A stretch of 28,383 nt of DNA from assembly GCA_035316885.1 (NCBI GenBank), contig DATHII010000177.1:1-28383 (forward strand). The letters run 5' to 3'. Below are positions 16,202 through 24,851 of this stretch, piece after piece. Numbering within the stretch: the first letter of the stretch is position 1; each line of letters opens with the position of its first letter. A program made the position numbers and the translations under genes. Under the pieces are notes generated by a model that worked only from the letters and a program-made list of their open reading frames with translations, did not search any database and was not told where the DNA came from. Origin of the DNA: DASRTE01 sp035316885. GTDB lineage: Bacteria > Actinomycetota > Actinomycetes > Jiangellales > Jiangellaceae.

Positions 16202-16459
16202 TCACTCGACGGCGAAACCGCGCAGCCCGGTCGGTTGCGACCAGTCGACGGTCACGTGGGCGACCCGTCCGGGTGTGCCCGGGCCACGCAGTGCGTCGAC
16301 CAGGCGCTCGCACCGGTCGCGCGGGCCCTCGGCGACGATCACGACGGTGCCGTCGGCGCGGTTGGTGGCGCGGCCCGCCAGGCCGAGGTCTGCAGCAACG
16401 CGTCGGACAAACCATCGGAAACCAACCCCTTGTACCCATCCGTCGATCGTGGCCGTCAT
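16202..16459 (-). CDS. acyP: Acylphosphatase
   Basis: An 85-aa protein with the acylphosphatase signature GWVQGVGFRWFVRR, giving catalytic Arg at about residue 15, and ATNRADGTV, giving catalytic Asn at about 33. It hydrolyses the carboxyl-phosphate bond of acyl phosphates in the cytosol. ATG 16459 puts the first beta strand almost at the N-terminus. GTG 16483 would add eight residues, closer to the usual 90-95 aa, and cannot be excluded. It lies between mutM and smc, the normal actinobacterial place. Confidence 0.88.
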   Translation of the reverse strand: MTATIDGWVQGVGFRWFVRRVAADLGLAGRATNRADGTVVIVAEGPRDRCERLVDALRGPGTPGRVAHVTVDWSQPTGLRGFAVE

Positions 16460-16658
16460 CCGGACCTGACCGGAGGCGCGCACGTCGTCCGCCACCAGAT
16501 CTCCCACGGTCGGCTGGGTCGCGCCGTTCGGCCGCATGGCACATTGAACCGTTCCACAAACCGGGCATAGTGCTCGGTACGGCAACACTCGGGTGTGCCA
16601 TGTACGACGGCCCAGAGTGCCACGCCCGGGGCGACACCGCGCAAGGCTCGACGTTGCC
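16460..16658. other. 199-bp gap between mutM and acyP
   Basis: I see no gene, strong hairpin or convincing promoter here. The minus-strand frame of acyP stays open into this stretch, but it has no family features. Confidence 0.4.
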
Positions 16659-17516
16659 TCACCAGCGTGCGCGTCGCGGGCGGGGCTGGCAGCGTGGACA
16701 GGTGTAGGAGGAACGGTTCATGAACCGGTCGCGGCGGATAGGCGTCCCGCAGCGTGGGCACGGCTTCCCGGCCCGGCCGTAGACCCGCAAAGACCGGTCG
16801 AAGTAGCCGCTGGTTCCGTTGACGTCGACGTAGAGCGAGTCGAAGGATGTGCCGCCCTCGCTCAACGCTGCACCCATTACCTCGCGCAGGGCCACCAGCA
16901 CGCGGGCGAGCTCGGGCCGGGTGAGCGTCTCGGTCGGTCTCGCGTAGTGCAGCCGGGCCTGCCAGAGCGCCTCGTCTGCGTAGATGTTGCCGACCCCGGA
17001 GATCAAGGTCTGGTCGAGCAGGGCGCGCTTCACACCGGTGTGCCGTCGGCGGACGGTGCGCCCGAATACGTCGTCGTCGAAGGTGGCGTCGAGCGGGTCG
17101 AGGGCGATGTGGGCGATCTCGGCCGGGATGCCGGCGGCGGACGTCTGTGAGACCACGAGACCGCCGAACGTGCGCTGGTCGACGAAGCGCAACTCGGTGC
17201 CGCCGTCGGTGAAGGTGAAGCGCACGCGCAGGTGGAGCTCGTCCGGCGCCTCGGCGGGACGGACGAGCAGTTGTCCGCTCATGCCCAGGTGGGCGAGCAG
17301 AGCCTGGCCGCCATCGAGCGGGAACCAGAGGTACTTGCCGCGACGGCGGACGTCGTCGAATCGTTGCCCGACGAGTGCCACGGCGAAGTCGCCGGGGCCG
17401 GGAACGTGTCGTCGCACCGCACGCGGGTGCATGACCTCGGCGGCGCTCACCGTGCGGCCCACGACGAACCGCTCGAGGCCTCGGCGGACGACCTCGACCT
17501 CGGGCAGCTCAGGCAT
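16659..17516 (-). CDS. mutM: Formamidopyrimidine-DNA glycosylase (Fpg/MutM)
   Basis: A 285-aa base-excision repair enzyme that removes 8-oxoguanine and formamidopyrimidines and nicks the abasic site. After removal of Met, the N-terminal PELPEVE supplies the catalytic Pro and Glu. The helix-two-turn-helix region contains LISGVGNIYADEALW. The C-terminal zinc finger has CPRC (253-256) and CPRC (273-276), with the DNA-contacting Arg between them. Length is normal. It begins 8 nt after the rnc stop, so it is translated from the rnc-containing message. Confidence 0.97.
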   Translation of the reverse strand: MPELPEVEVVRRGLERFVVGRTVSAAEVMHPRAVRRHVPGPGDFAVALVGQRFDDVRRRGKYLWFPLDGGQALLAHLGMSGQLLVRPAEAPDELHLRVRFTFTDGGTELRFVDQRTFGGLVVSQTSAAGIPAEIAHIALDPLDATFDDDVFGRTVRRRHTGVKRALLDQTLISGVGNIYADEALWQARLHYARPTETLTRPELARVLVALREVMGAALSEGGTSFDSLYVDVNGTSGYFDRSLRVYGRAGKPCPRCGTPIRRDRFMNRSSYTCPRCQPRPRRARW

Positions 17517-17524
17517 GCCCGGCC

Positions 17525-18256
17525 TCAGACGTCGGCGGGACGCGGCGGCGGCGTGACCCGGGTGCGAAGCACGCTCCAGGCCGCCTCGGCGGCCTGCGCC
17601 TCGGCCTCCTTCTTGCTGCGTCCCTCGCCGGTGCCATACACCGTGCCGCCCACGACCGCCGTCGCAGTGAACGTCTTCGCATGGTCGGGCCCGGTCTCGC
17701 TCACCTGGTACTCGGGCACGCCGAGCATCGCGTGCGAGGTGAGCTCCTGCAGCGACGTCTTCCAGTCCAGTCCGGCGCCGAGCGTGGCCGAGGCCACGAT
17801 GAGATCGTCGACCAGACGATGGACCAGGTCCGATGCCGCGGCGAGGCCGTTGGCGAGGTACGCAGCGCCGATCAGCGCTTCGACCGTGTCCGCGAGGATG
17901 GAAGCCTTGTCGCGTCCGCCGGTGGCCTCCTCGCCGCGGCCGAGGCGCACGTACGAGCCCAACTCGAGCTGCCTGCCCACCTGTGCCAGCGCGCGCATGT
18001 TGACGACGGCAGCCCGCAGCTTGGCCAGCTGTCCTTCCGACAGGTCGGGATGGCGGCGGAAGAGCGCGTCGGTGACGACCAGGCCGAGCACGGAGTCACC
18101 GAGGAACTCCAGCCGTTCGTTGGTCGGCAGCCCGCCGTTCTCGTAGGCGTACGAGCGGTGGGTCAGCGCGCGCTCGAGGAGCTGGGGTTCTACGGCGAGC
18201 CCGAGCCGGGCCTGCAGCTGTCCTGCGGGTGGCGGCGCCGAGGAGCCGGCCGGCAT
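17525..18256 (-). CDS. rnc: Ribonuclease III
   Basis: A 243-aa double-stranded-RNA endonuclease for rRNA and mRNA processing. The RNase III signature NERLEFLGDSVLG (about residues 46-58) carries metal-binding acidic residues, with a second acidic site in DTVEALIGA. A C-terminal double-stranded RNA-binding domain (about 168-238) ends in GEGRSKKEAEAQAAEAAW. An ATG start follows a 22-nt gap after rpmF without a clear Shine-Dalgarno. The rpmF-rnc-mutM order is standard. Confidence 0.97.
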   Translation of the reverse strand: MPAGSSAPPPAGQLQARLGLAVEPQLLERALTHRSYAYENGGLPTNERLEFLGDSVLGLVVTDALFRRHPDLSEGQLAKLRAAVVNMRALAQVGRQLELGSYVRLGRGEEATGGRDKASILADTVEALIGAAYLANGLAAASDLVHRLVDDLIVASATLGAGLDWKTSLQELTSHAMLGVPEYQVSETGPDHAKTFTATAVVGGTVYGTGEGRSKKEAEAQAAEAAWSVLRTRVTPPPRPADV

Positions 18257-18278
18257 GTCCGGTCAGTCCCGCAGCCGG

Positions 18279-18482
18279 TCAGGCGTCGCCGTCCTGGCGG
18301 CCGTTGTACTGCCGGAACAGCGGCGTGCCCTGCGAGTCCTCGACGACGTGGGCGCGATGCGAGACGACCCAGGTTGTCCGGCCGTTCTCCGTGCGCTTCT
18401 GGATCTGGGGCAGCTTGGCCTTCCACTGCGAACGGCGGTGACGGGTGTTGCTCCGGGACATCTTCCGCTTCGGGACGGCCAC
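18279..18482 (-). CDS. rpmF: 50S ribosomal protein L32, cysteine-free type
   Basis: A 67-aa basic protein beginning AVPKRKMSRSNTRHRRSQWK, the L32 signature. It lacks the four zinc-binding cysteines of the zinc-dependent form, so it is the zinc-independent (C-) type. The GTG start lies 2 nt after the stop of the DUF177 gene, whose last codons contain the GAGGAG ribosome-binding sequence, so expression is coupled. Confidence 0.96.
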   Translation of the reverse strand: MAVPKRKMSRSNTRHRRSQWKAKLPQIQKRTENGRTTWVVSHRAHVVEDSQGTPLFRQYNGRQDGDA

Positions 18483-18484
18483 GG

Positions 18485-19123
18485 CTACTTCTCCTCAGTC
18501 GGGCCGGCCCTGTCCGAGCCGGTCTCTGGTGTGTCGTCGTTCTCGGCGAGCAGGCCGGTCAGGGCCGCCCACCGTGGATCGGTGGTCTCGTGCGCGTGCC
18601 CGCGGTCGTCCGCCAGCCGCACCCCGCACTGCGGGCACAACCCCGGGCAGTCGTCCCGGCACAGCGGTGCTTGCGGCAGTGCGAGCACCACCGCGTCACG
18701 GATGGTGGGCTCGAGGTCGACCAGGTCGTCCTCCACCATCTCGACCTCACCTGCGTTTAGGCCCGCGCCGTTATCCTCGGCACGGCCCGGGTAGGCGTAC
18801 AGCTCCTGGACGTCGACGTCGATCTCGCCGGCGACCGGATCCAGGCACCGTGCGCACTCGCCGGCGAGCGTGGCCCGCGCCGTTCCCGACACGAGCACTC
18901 CCTCCATGACCGACTCCAGCCGGAGGTCCAGCTCGAGGTCGGCCCCTGCGGGCACACCGACCACGCCACCGAGTCCGAGGTCGGCCGGGGCCGGCACGGT
19001 GAGCTGAACCCGCCGCATCGTCCCGGGCCGGCGCCCGAGCTCGTGGGTGTCGAGCACGAGCGGCGCTCGTGGGTCGAGGGTGCGCAGCAGGACCAACTCT
19101 TCCGTGTGCAGGCGTGCCAACAC
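18485..19123 (-). CDS. DUF177 / YceD-family protein
   Basis: A 212-aa protein of the family called large ribosomal RNA accumulation protein YceD. It has LVLDTHELGRRPGTM near the N-terminus, ARATLAGECARCLDPV in the middle, and cysteine-rich CRDDCPGLCPQCG near the C-terminus, a possible metal site. Family members affect 23S rRNA accumulation and are almost always encoded just before rpmF, as here. The GTG start at 19123 has GAGGT four to five bases upstream. The C-terminus ends in an acidic, poorly conserved tail. Confidence 0.9.
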   Translation of the reverse strand: MLARLHTEELVLLRTLDPRAPLVLDTHELGRRPGTMRRVQLTVPAPADLGLGGVVGVPAGADLELDLRLESVMEGVLVSGTARATLAGECARCLDPVAGEIDVDVQELYAYPGRAEDNGAGLNAGEVEMVEDDLVDLEPTIRDAVVLALPQAPLCRDDCPGLCPQCGVRLADDRGHAHETTDPRWAALTGLLAENDDTPETGSDRAGPTEEK

Positions 19124-19217
19124 GCGACCTCGGCGTGAGGCCGGCTGCCAAGGGTACTAGAACGGCCGGTCCGGCCCCAAACCCGCGCTGGCGCCGGCCC
19201 GACCCGGTTCCGGCCGG

Positions 19218-19718
19218 CTACGAGTCGTCGGGCAGACCTGGCTGACCCTCCTCGGCGCGGAGCGCGCCGTACGCGTTCGAACCCCGTAGCCGCTCGCGGC
19301 CCCGCCGCACGGTGTCGAGGATCTTGTCGACGGCCAGTTCGAGGTGCGCCAGCTTGGCGTCGACGTAGTCGTCGACCTCGCCACGCATGTCGTCCGCCTT
19401 AGCGGCCGCCGCCGCGAGGATCTCCTCGGCTCTGGCCTCGGCCGCCACGAGCACGCCGTGTTCGGACACCAACCGCTCCTGCTCCTGCCGGGCAGACTCA
19501 ATCACGTGTTCGGCGTTCGCCCTGGTCTCGGCGAGGAGTTCCTCGCGCTGGTCGAGCACCATCTCTGCGGCCCGCAGGTTGCCCGGGAGCATCGTCCGGA
19601 CCTCGTCCAACCGGGCGAGCAGCTCGGTCCGGTTCACCACGGCCGACGACGACATCGGCATCGCCCGCGCGGACTCCAGGTACACGACGATCTCGTCGAT
19701 CTTGTCGTGGACGTCCAT
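19218..19718 (-). CDS. sepIVA: SepIVA-like DivIVA-domain septation protein (short form)
   Basis: A 166-aa Ala/Glu-rich coiled-coil protein. The N-terminal block (MDVHDKIDEIV, ARAMPMSSSAVVNR, LLARLDEVRTMLPGNL) and the C-terminal block (DDYVDAKLAHLE, VRRGRERLRG) resemble mycobacterial SepIVA (Rv2927c), as I recall it. Mycobacterial SepIVA is near 245 aa, so the central coiled coil is much shorter here. SepIVA acts in cell division and polar growth at the membrane. The chromosomal position between coaD and the DUF177 gene is consistent with this call. It might otherwise be annotated as ATP synthase subunit B-like because of the coiled coil. ATG 19718 with GAGGGAG about 5 nt upstream is preferred to the upstream in-frame start at 19757. 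Confidence 0.72.
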   Translation of the reverse strand: MDVHDKIDEIVVYLESARAMPMSSSAVVNRTELLARLDEVRTMLPGNLRAAEMVLDQREELLAETRANAEHVIESARQEQERLVSEHGVLVAAEARAEEILAAAAAKADDMRGEVDDYVDAKLAHLELAVDKILDTVRRGRERLRGSNAYGALRAEEGQPGLPDDS

Positions 19719-19763
19719 GGACGCTCCCTCAGGCCAGGCGGTGGCACGCCACCGCACCCGGGC

Positions 19764-20246
19764 TCAACCGTCAACCCTCAGCCGCTCGGTCAGACGGGCC
19801 AGCACAGCGTCGGGAACCAGTCCGGAGACGTCGCCACCGTAGGTCGCGACCTCCCTGATCAAACTGGACGACAGGTACGAATAGTCGGGGTTCGTGGCGA
19901 CGAACAGCGTGTCCAGCCTCGTCAGCCGGTGGTTCATCTGTGCCATCTGCAGCTCGTAGTCGAAGTCGGTCACCGCCCGCAGGCCCTTGACCACTGCGGG
20001 GATGTCCCGCTGCCGGCAGTAGTCGACCAGCAGGCCGTGGAAGCTCTCGACGACGACGTTGGGCAGGTGCCCGGTGACCTCGCGGAGCATGGCGATCCGC
20101 TCGTCGACCGTGAACAACCCCTGCTTGGACACGTTGACCAGGACGGCGACGACAACCTCGTCGAACAGGCCGGCGGCCCGCTCGACGACATCGAGATGAC
20201 CATTGGTCACCGGGTCGAACGACCCAGGGCAGGCACAACGGCGCAC
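19764..20246 (-). CDS. coaD: Phosphopantetheine adenylyltransferase
   Basis: A 160-aa enzyme that adenylates 4'-phosphopantetheine to dephospho-CoA in coenzyme A synthesis. The nucleotidyltransferase motif is PGSFDPVTNGH (TNGH at about 14-17), and the second motif is YSYLSSSLIREV. The residues GLRAVTDFDYELQMAQMN are typical of CoaD. The GTG start at 20246 is fixed by GGAGG four bases upstream and by family length; the longer frame to 20309 adds non-conserved residues. It starts 22 nt after rsmD. Confidence 0.97.
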   Translation of the reverse strand: MRRCACPGSFDPVTNGHLDVVERAAGLFDEVVVAVLVNVSKQGLFTVDERIAMLREVTGHLPNVVVESFHGLLVDYCRQRDIPAVVKGLRAVTDFDYELQMAQMNHRLTRLDTLFVATNPDYSYLSSSLIREVATYGGDVSGLVPDAVLARLTERLRVDG

Positions 20247-20268
20247 TTGACCTCCAAGCCGCTGTCGA

Positions 20269-20829
20269 TCACCCGGCCGGGCGACCGTACCAGAGCATGG
20301 TCTCGCCATACCGGCGTATCCGCAGCGCAGTCAGGCCCGCCGGCCATCGCAGGGGCGCGTCACGGGTGGACCGTTCGACGACCACCACCGCCTGCGGCGC
20401 GAGCCACCCCTTCGTGAGCTGGTCCAGCACCGGCTCGATCTCGTCGCCGGGCATTGCGTATGGAGGGTCGGCCACCACGAGGTCGTACGGCAGCGAAGGC
20501 GCCGCGGCGAGCGCACGCCCGACCGACGACTGCACCACCTGCGCGCCCGGCAGCCCGACCGTGGCGACGTTGGACCGGATGGTCCGTACCGCGCGCACGT
20601 CGGTCTCGATGAGAAGCACGTGTGCCGCTCCCCGGGAGAGTGCCTCGAGACCCAGCGCACCACTGCCTGCATAGAGGTCGAGCACGCGCAGGCCGGCGAA
20701 GGCCCCCAGCTCGGACTCGAGCGCCGAGAACAGGGCCTCCCGGACCCGGTCGGAGGTCGGCCGGGTCCGGGACCCCGCCGGCGTGAGCAGCCGTCGGCCC
20801 CGTGCCGCTCCGGCGATGATCCGGGTCAA
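20269..20829 (-). CDS. rsmD: 16S rRNA (guanine966-N2)-methyltransferase
   Basis: A 186-aa SAM-dependent methyltransferase. It begins TRIIAGAARGRRL, has the SAM-binding motif LDLYAGSGALG (about 50-60) and the catalytic DPPY at 121-124. It methylates G966 of 16S rRNA. The start is TTG at 20829, overlapping the recG stop in TTGA, so translation should be coupled to recG. The recG-rsmD-coaD series is conserved in actinobacteria. Confidence 0.95.
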   Translation of the reverse strand: MTRIIAGAARGRRLLTPAGSRTRPTSDRVREALFSALESELGAFAGLRVLDLYAGSGALGLEALSRGAAHVLLIETDVRAVRTIRSNVATVGLPGAQVVQSSVGRALAAAPSLPYDLVVADPPYAMPGDEIEPVLDQLTKGWLAPQAVVVVERSTRDAPLRWPAGLTALRIRRYGETMLWYGRPAG

Positions 20830-23048
20830 GCCTTCTCCAGGTAGTCGGCCCGCTCATCGCCGGACAGCGCGGCGACAGCATCGGCCAGCGGGTGCCAGCG
20901 CCGCAGCTCGGGGTCGTCGGCTACGTAGACGCTCGCAGCCTCACGTGCGGCCAGGATGAGGTTCTCGTCGTGGATCACCGACAGCAGCCGCAGGCTGGAC
21001 CGGCGCCCCGACTGCGCGGCGCCGAGCACGTCACCCTCGCGGCGCTGCTCGAGATCGACCCGGGCCAGCACGAAGCCGTCGCGGGTGGACGCCACCGCAT
21101 CGAGGCGCTCGCGCGCCGGTGTTCCGGCCGGGGTGTCCGTGACCAGCAGGCACAGGCCCGGCACCTCGCCGCGCCCGATGCGCCCCCGCAGCTGGTGGAG
21201 TTGCGACACGCCGAAGCGGTCAGCGTCCATGACCACCATCGTCGAGGCGGTCGCGACGTCGACACCCACCTCGATGACCGTCGTGGCGACCAGGACCGGC
21301 GCCTCGCCGGCGGTGAACCGGCGCATCGCCCGGTCCTTCGCCTCCGGACCGAGCCGCCCGTGCAGGACCTCGATGTCGATGCCCGCCAGCGGGCCGGTGC
21401 GCAGCATCTCGACCAGCTCGAGCACCGCGATCGGCCGCCGGCCGGTGTCGTCGCTGGTGTCGTCGCCGGCGTGGTCGCCGGTGGCGTCGCCGTCAGTTGC
21501 AGGTCCGACGTCGGTCTCGGCCGCGTCGCCGCCTATCCGCGGGCAGACCACGTAGACCTGGTGACCCCGGGCGACCTCCTCGCGGATCCGGGTCCAGGCC
21601 CGCTCGAGGTAGTGGGGCTTCTCGTCGACGGGGACGACGTGGGTGACGACGTCGGCCCGGCCGGCCGGGAGCTCGCTGAGGGTCGACACCCACAGGTCGC
21701 CGAAGACGGTCATGGCCACCGTGCGCGGGATGGGCGTTGCGGTCATGACCAGCACGTGGGGCCGTGCGTCGCCCGTGCCCTTGGCGGCCAGGGCAGACCG
21801 CTGCTCGACGCCGAACCGGTGCTGCTCGTCGACGACGACCAGGCCGAGGTCGGCGAACTGGACCCGCTCCTCGAGCAGGGCGTGCGTGCCGACCACGATT
21901 CCCGCCTCGCCGGAGACGGCGTCGAGCAGTGCCACACGCCGGGCGGCCGTGCCCATCGACCCCGTGACGACGGCGACCCGCGTGCCGGCCTCGGAGCCAC
22001 CGAGCAGCCCCCGCTCGCTGAGCGGACCCATCAGCTCCCGAAGCGACCGGTGATGTTGCTGGGCCAGCACCTCGGTCGGCGCCAACAGGGCCGCTTGGCC
22101 GCCGGTGTCGACAACGGCGAGCATCGCCCGAAGCGCGACGACGGTCTTGCCCGTGCCCACCTCTCCCTGGAGCAGGCGGTGCATCGGGTGCTCGCGGGCG
22201 AGGTCGGCGGCGATCTCGTCACCGACCCTGACCTGACCGTCGGTCAGCCGGAACGGCAGCCGTGCGTCCAGTTCGTCGAGCAGTCCACCGGACACCGGCT
22301 TGCGCGACACCGCGGGCAGCGCCGCCGCCGACTCGCGCCGGCGGGCCAGCTCCACCTGGAGGACGAACGCCTCCTCGAACCGGAGGCGGTGCCGGGCCCG
22401 CTCGGCGTCCTCGCGCGAGGCTGGGCGGTGCACGGTCTGCAGTGCAGCCGCCGCGTCCATCAGGCCCATCCGCCGTCGGATCTCGGGTGGGATCGGGTCT
22501 GGCACCGCGCCGAGCGTGTCGAGCACGACCCGCACACATTGGCCGATCTTCCAGCTCGCCAGGCTCGCGGTGGCGGCATAGACCGGGATCAGCTCGTCGG
22601 CGAACTCCTCAGCGGCCGTGGCGACGTCGGCGCCCTCCGGTAACAGGACGTAGTCGGGATGGGCCAGCTGGCGGTTCCGCCGGTAGACGCCGACCTTGCC
22701 GGCGAACAGGCCGATCCGTCCCGGCTGCAGCTCACGCTCCCGCCAGCGCTGGTTGAAGAACGTCAGCACCAGCCGGCCTGAGCCGTCGGTGACGACGACC
22801 TCGGTGATGCCGCCACGGCGCGTCTTCATGGATCGGGTCCGGACCTCCTCGACCATCGCCAGCACCGTGACGTGCTCGTCCAGGCGTAGGGAGTCGAGGT
22901 CGGTGAGCTGGCCCCGCTCGGCGTACCGGCGCGGATAGTGGCGCACGAGATCGGCCACCGTGTGGATGTCGAGACCGCCGGCCAGGGCCTTGGCGGTCTG
23001 CCGGCCCAGGGCCTTGTCCAGCGACTCGTCCCACTCCGCGGGCATCAC
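20826..23048 (-). CDS. recG: ATP-dependent DNA helicase RecG
   Basis: A 740-aa branch-migration helicase for stalled forks and Holliday junctions. The N-terminal wedge/OB domain covers about 50-150. The helicase core has Walker A GEVGTGKT (295-302), DEQH (407-410), TATPIPRT (about 436-443), and a C-terminal helicase motif QLHQLRGRIGRG. An acidic low-complexity insert at about 507-538, built from GDAT/GDHA/GDDT/SDDT repeats, interrupts the second RecA lobe. GTG 23048 overlaps the stop of the FakA-like gene; ATG 23045 is the alternative. Confidence 0.97.
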   Translation of the reverse strand: MMPAEWDESLDKALGRQTAKALAGGLDIHTVADLVRHYPRRYAERGQLTDLDSLRLDEHVTVLAMVEEVRTRSMKTRRGGITEVVVTDGSGRLVLTFFNQRWRERELQPGRIGLFAGKVGVYRRNRQLAHPDYVLLPEGADVATAAEEFADELIPVYAATASLASWKIGQCVRVVLDTLGAVPDPIPPEIRRRMGLMDAAAALQTVHRPASREDAERARHRLRFEEAFVLQVELARRRESAAALPAVSRKPVSGGLLDELDARLPFRLTDGQVRVGDEIAADLAREHPMHRLLQGEVGTGKTVVALRAMLAVVDTGGQAALLAPTEVLAQQHHRSLRELMGPLSERGLLGGSEAGTRVAVVTGSMGTAARRVALLDAVSGEAGIVVGTHALLEERVQFADLGLVVVDEQHRFGVEQRSALAAKGTGDARPHVLVMTATPIPRTVAMTVFGDLWVSTLSELPAGRADVVTHVVPVDEKPHYLERAWTRIREEVARGHQVYVVCPRIGGDAAETDVGPATDGDATGDHAGDDTSDDTGRRPIAVLELVEMLRTGPLAGIDIEVLHGRLGPEAKDRAMRRFTAGEAPVLVATTVIEVGVDVATASTMVVMDADRFGVSQLHQLRGRIGRGEVPGLCLLVTDTPAGTPARERLDAVASTRDGFVLARVDLEQRREGDVLGAAQSGRRSSLRLLSVIHDENLILAAREAASVYVADDPELRRWHPLADAVAALSGDERADYLEKA
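21444..21491 (-). repeat. Four 12-bp tandem repeats inside recG
   Basis: Four consecutive units of the form GGTGTCGTCGCC (plus strand), at 21444, 21456, 21468 and 21480, differ by one or a few bases. On the coding strand they encode GDAT, GDHA, GDDT and SDDT. This looks like replication-slippage growth of a surface loop of RecG. Confidence 0.8.
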
Positions 23049-24676
23049 TCGACCCCGATCAGCAGCGGGTAGCGCGGCTGCCCGCCGTCATAGACGACCG
23101 TGTCGATCTCCGGGTGCGATCGGTGCACGGCCGCGACGACAGCGTCGGCGAGTGTCACGTCGGCGTCGGCACCGGTGACGAGCGTGACGAGCTCTCCCCC
23201 GGCCGAGAGCATGCGCTCGGTGACGTCGACCGCAACGGTGGTCGGGTCGGTACCGATCACGACGAAATCGCCCTCGACGACTCCGAGGACGTCGCCCGGG
23301 CGGCAGACCCCGGCGGAGGTGACGGCCTCGCGCGCCGCCACCGTAACCGCGCCGTGGCGGGTGTGGCCGGCCGCAGTCGTCATGGCGACGACGTCGGCGT
23401 CGAAGGCGCGGGCGGGCTCGTGCACGGCGGTGGCGGCGATGCCCTGGACCTGCGCGCGGGTGGGGATAACCGCCACCCTCGTGCCCTCTGCCCGGGCCTC
23501 GGCGGCGGCGGCCTCGGCGACGGGTACGCCGTCGCGCTCGTTCGGCAGGAGAACGACCTCGCCGGCGCCGCTGCGCCGGATCGCTTCCAACATCTCGGCC
23601 GTCGACGGTCGCCGCCCGACCGGCGTGCGGACCACGGTGACGCCGGCGGACTCGAACAACCCGGCCAGGCCCTCGCCGGCTGCGAAAGCGACCACAGCGC
23701 GGCCCACCCGGGTTTTGTGGGGTCGAGCGATCTGTTCGGCCAGGTAGGTGACGCGGATCCGGTGCGGCCGCCCCGCGGCGAGGCCGGCTTCGATCGCAGC
23801 GCCGGCGTCGTCGACGTGGACATGGACGTTCCACAGCGGTTCGCCACCGACCACGATCAGAGAGTCGCCGAGAGGCTCGAGGGTCGCCCGCAGCGCCGGA
23901 ATTGCGTCTGCCTCTGCGTCCAGTAGGTACATCACCTCGAAGCTGGGTGCGCCTTCGGCGTCCTGTGCGTGGACAGGGACGACAGGCACGGCATGCCCGT
24001 CGATCGTCCGTGGATAGGCCAACGGTCGGCGACCCGTCAGCACCGTGTCGAAGGCGTCGAGCACCACGGCCAGCCCGCGGCCACCGGCGTCGACAACCCC
24101 GGCCCGGCGCAGGACCTCGAGTTGGTCCGGCGTGCGGGCAAGTGCCTGGCGGGCTGCCTGTGCGGCTGCCACGGCGATGTCGGGCACGGTCGCGCCCGGT
24201 GTGCCGGCGCGCCCGGTCGCCGCCTCCGCGGCCGCCCTCGCCACCGTGAGGATCGTCCCCTCGACGGGGGTGGCCACTGCGGCGTAGCCGGCATCGGCGG
24301 CCCTGGTCAAGGCAGCGGCGAACACGGCGGGTTCCGGGCGTGACCCGTCGTCCTGGCTGAGCACGTCGGCGACACCCCGCAGCATCTGGGAGAGGATCAC
24401 GCCGGAGTTTCCCCGCGCGCCCAACAGCGCCCCGCGGGCAACGGCCTGCAGGACCGGTCCGGTCGCGGGCGAACCGTCGGCGCAGGCCTGCTCGGCCGCC
24501 TGCGTGGCGGACTCGAGGGTCAGGTAGAGGTTCGTGCCGGTGTCGCCGTCAGGAACCGGGTACACGTTGAGCGCGTCGATCTCCTCGCGCGCCTCCGCCA
24601 GCCCGGCCAGAGCGGCGCGGCACCAGCGCAGGACGACCCGCGCGTCCAGCACCGGCTCGACGCCCGCGACACTCAC
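23045..24676 (-). CDS. DhaL-domain fatty acid kinase-like protein (FakA/YloV type)
   Basis: A 543-aa cytosolic protein. The N-terminal DhaL kinase domain has NVYPVPDGDTGTN (about 37-49), whose Asp residues bind Mg-ATP, and ARGNSGVILSQMLRG. A middle domain and a C-terminal DegV-like domain follow. In Firmicutes FakA phosphorylates fatty acids bound by FakB; the actinobacterial role is less clear, and no fakB gene is seen here. Many databases call this a DAK2 or dihydroxyacetone kinase-like protein. GTG 24676 is preferred (GGGAGG about 6 nt upstream, normal length); the frame extends to 24814 across the rpmB promoter. It overlaps recG by a few bases. Confidence 0.88.
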   Translation of the reverse strand: MSVAGVEPVLDARVVLRWCRAALAGLAEAREEIDALNVYPVPDGDTGTNLYLTLESATQAAEQACADGSPATGPVLQAVARGALLGARGNSGVILSQMLRGVADVLSQDDGSRPEPAVFAAALTRAADAGYAAVATPVEGTILTVARAAAEAATGRAGTPGATVPDIAVAAAQAARQALARTPDQLEVLRRAGVVDAGGRGLAVVLDAFDTVLTGRRPLAYPRTIDGHAVPVVPVHAQDAEGAPSFEVMYLLDAEADAIPALRATLEPLGDSLIVVGGEPLWNVHVHVDDAGAAIEAGLAAGRPHRIRVTYLAEQIARPHKTRVGRAVVAFAAGEGLAGLFESAGVTVVRTPVGRRPSTAEMLEAIRRSGAGEVVLLPNERDGVPVAEAAAAEARAEGTRVAVIPTRAQVQGIAATAVHEPARAFDADVVAMTTAAGHTRHGAVTVAAREAVTSAGVCRPGDVLGVVEGDFVVIGTDPTTVAVDVTERMLSAGGELVTLVTGADADVTLADAVVAAVHRSHPEIDTVVYDGGQPRYPLLIGVE

Positions 24677-24743
24677 CTCGCGCCTCCCGTCCCAACCGGC
24701 ACCTCGCGTGGAGGGTAACCCGCGGCGCCGACCGGATCGCGGG

Positions 24744-24773
24744 TTGGGATCAGCAGCGCGGACCGGGTATCCT
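24744..24773 (+). promoter_or_regulatory. Putative rpmB promoter
   Basis: TTGGGA (24744-24749) and TATCCT (24768-24773) are separated by 18 nt, resembling a housekeeping promoter. Transcription would start near 24780, about 70 nt before rpmB. The 175-bp divergent gap to the FakA-like gene holds no gene. Confidence 0.45.
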
Positions 24774-24851
24774 GTTGCGGTTGCCCGCGGCGGAGTCCTG
24801 CCTCGTGCGCACATCGTCTCGTCTCGTCAACCCGCTGGCTAGGAGTCTCCC

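Noticed and set aside
16456..16761. 101-codon minus-strand frame over the mutM-acyP gap
   Set aside because: It overlaps both neighbouring genes in another frame and has no family features or Shine-Dalgarno.
20892..22643. 583-codon plus-strand open frame
   Set aside because: Antisense shadow of recG.
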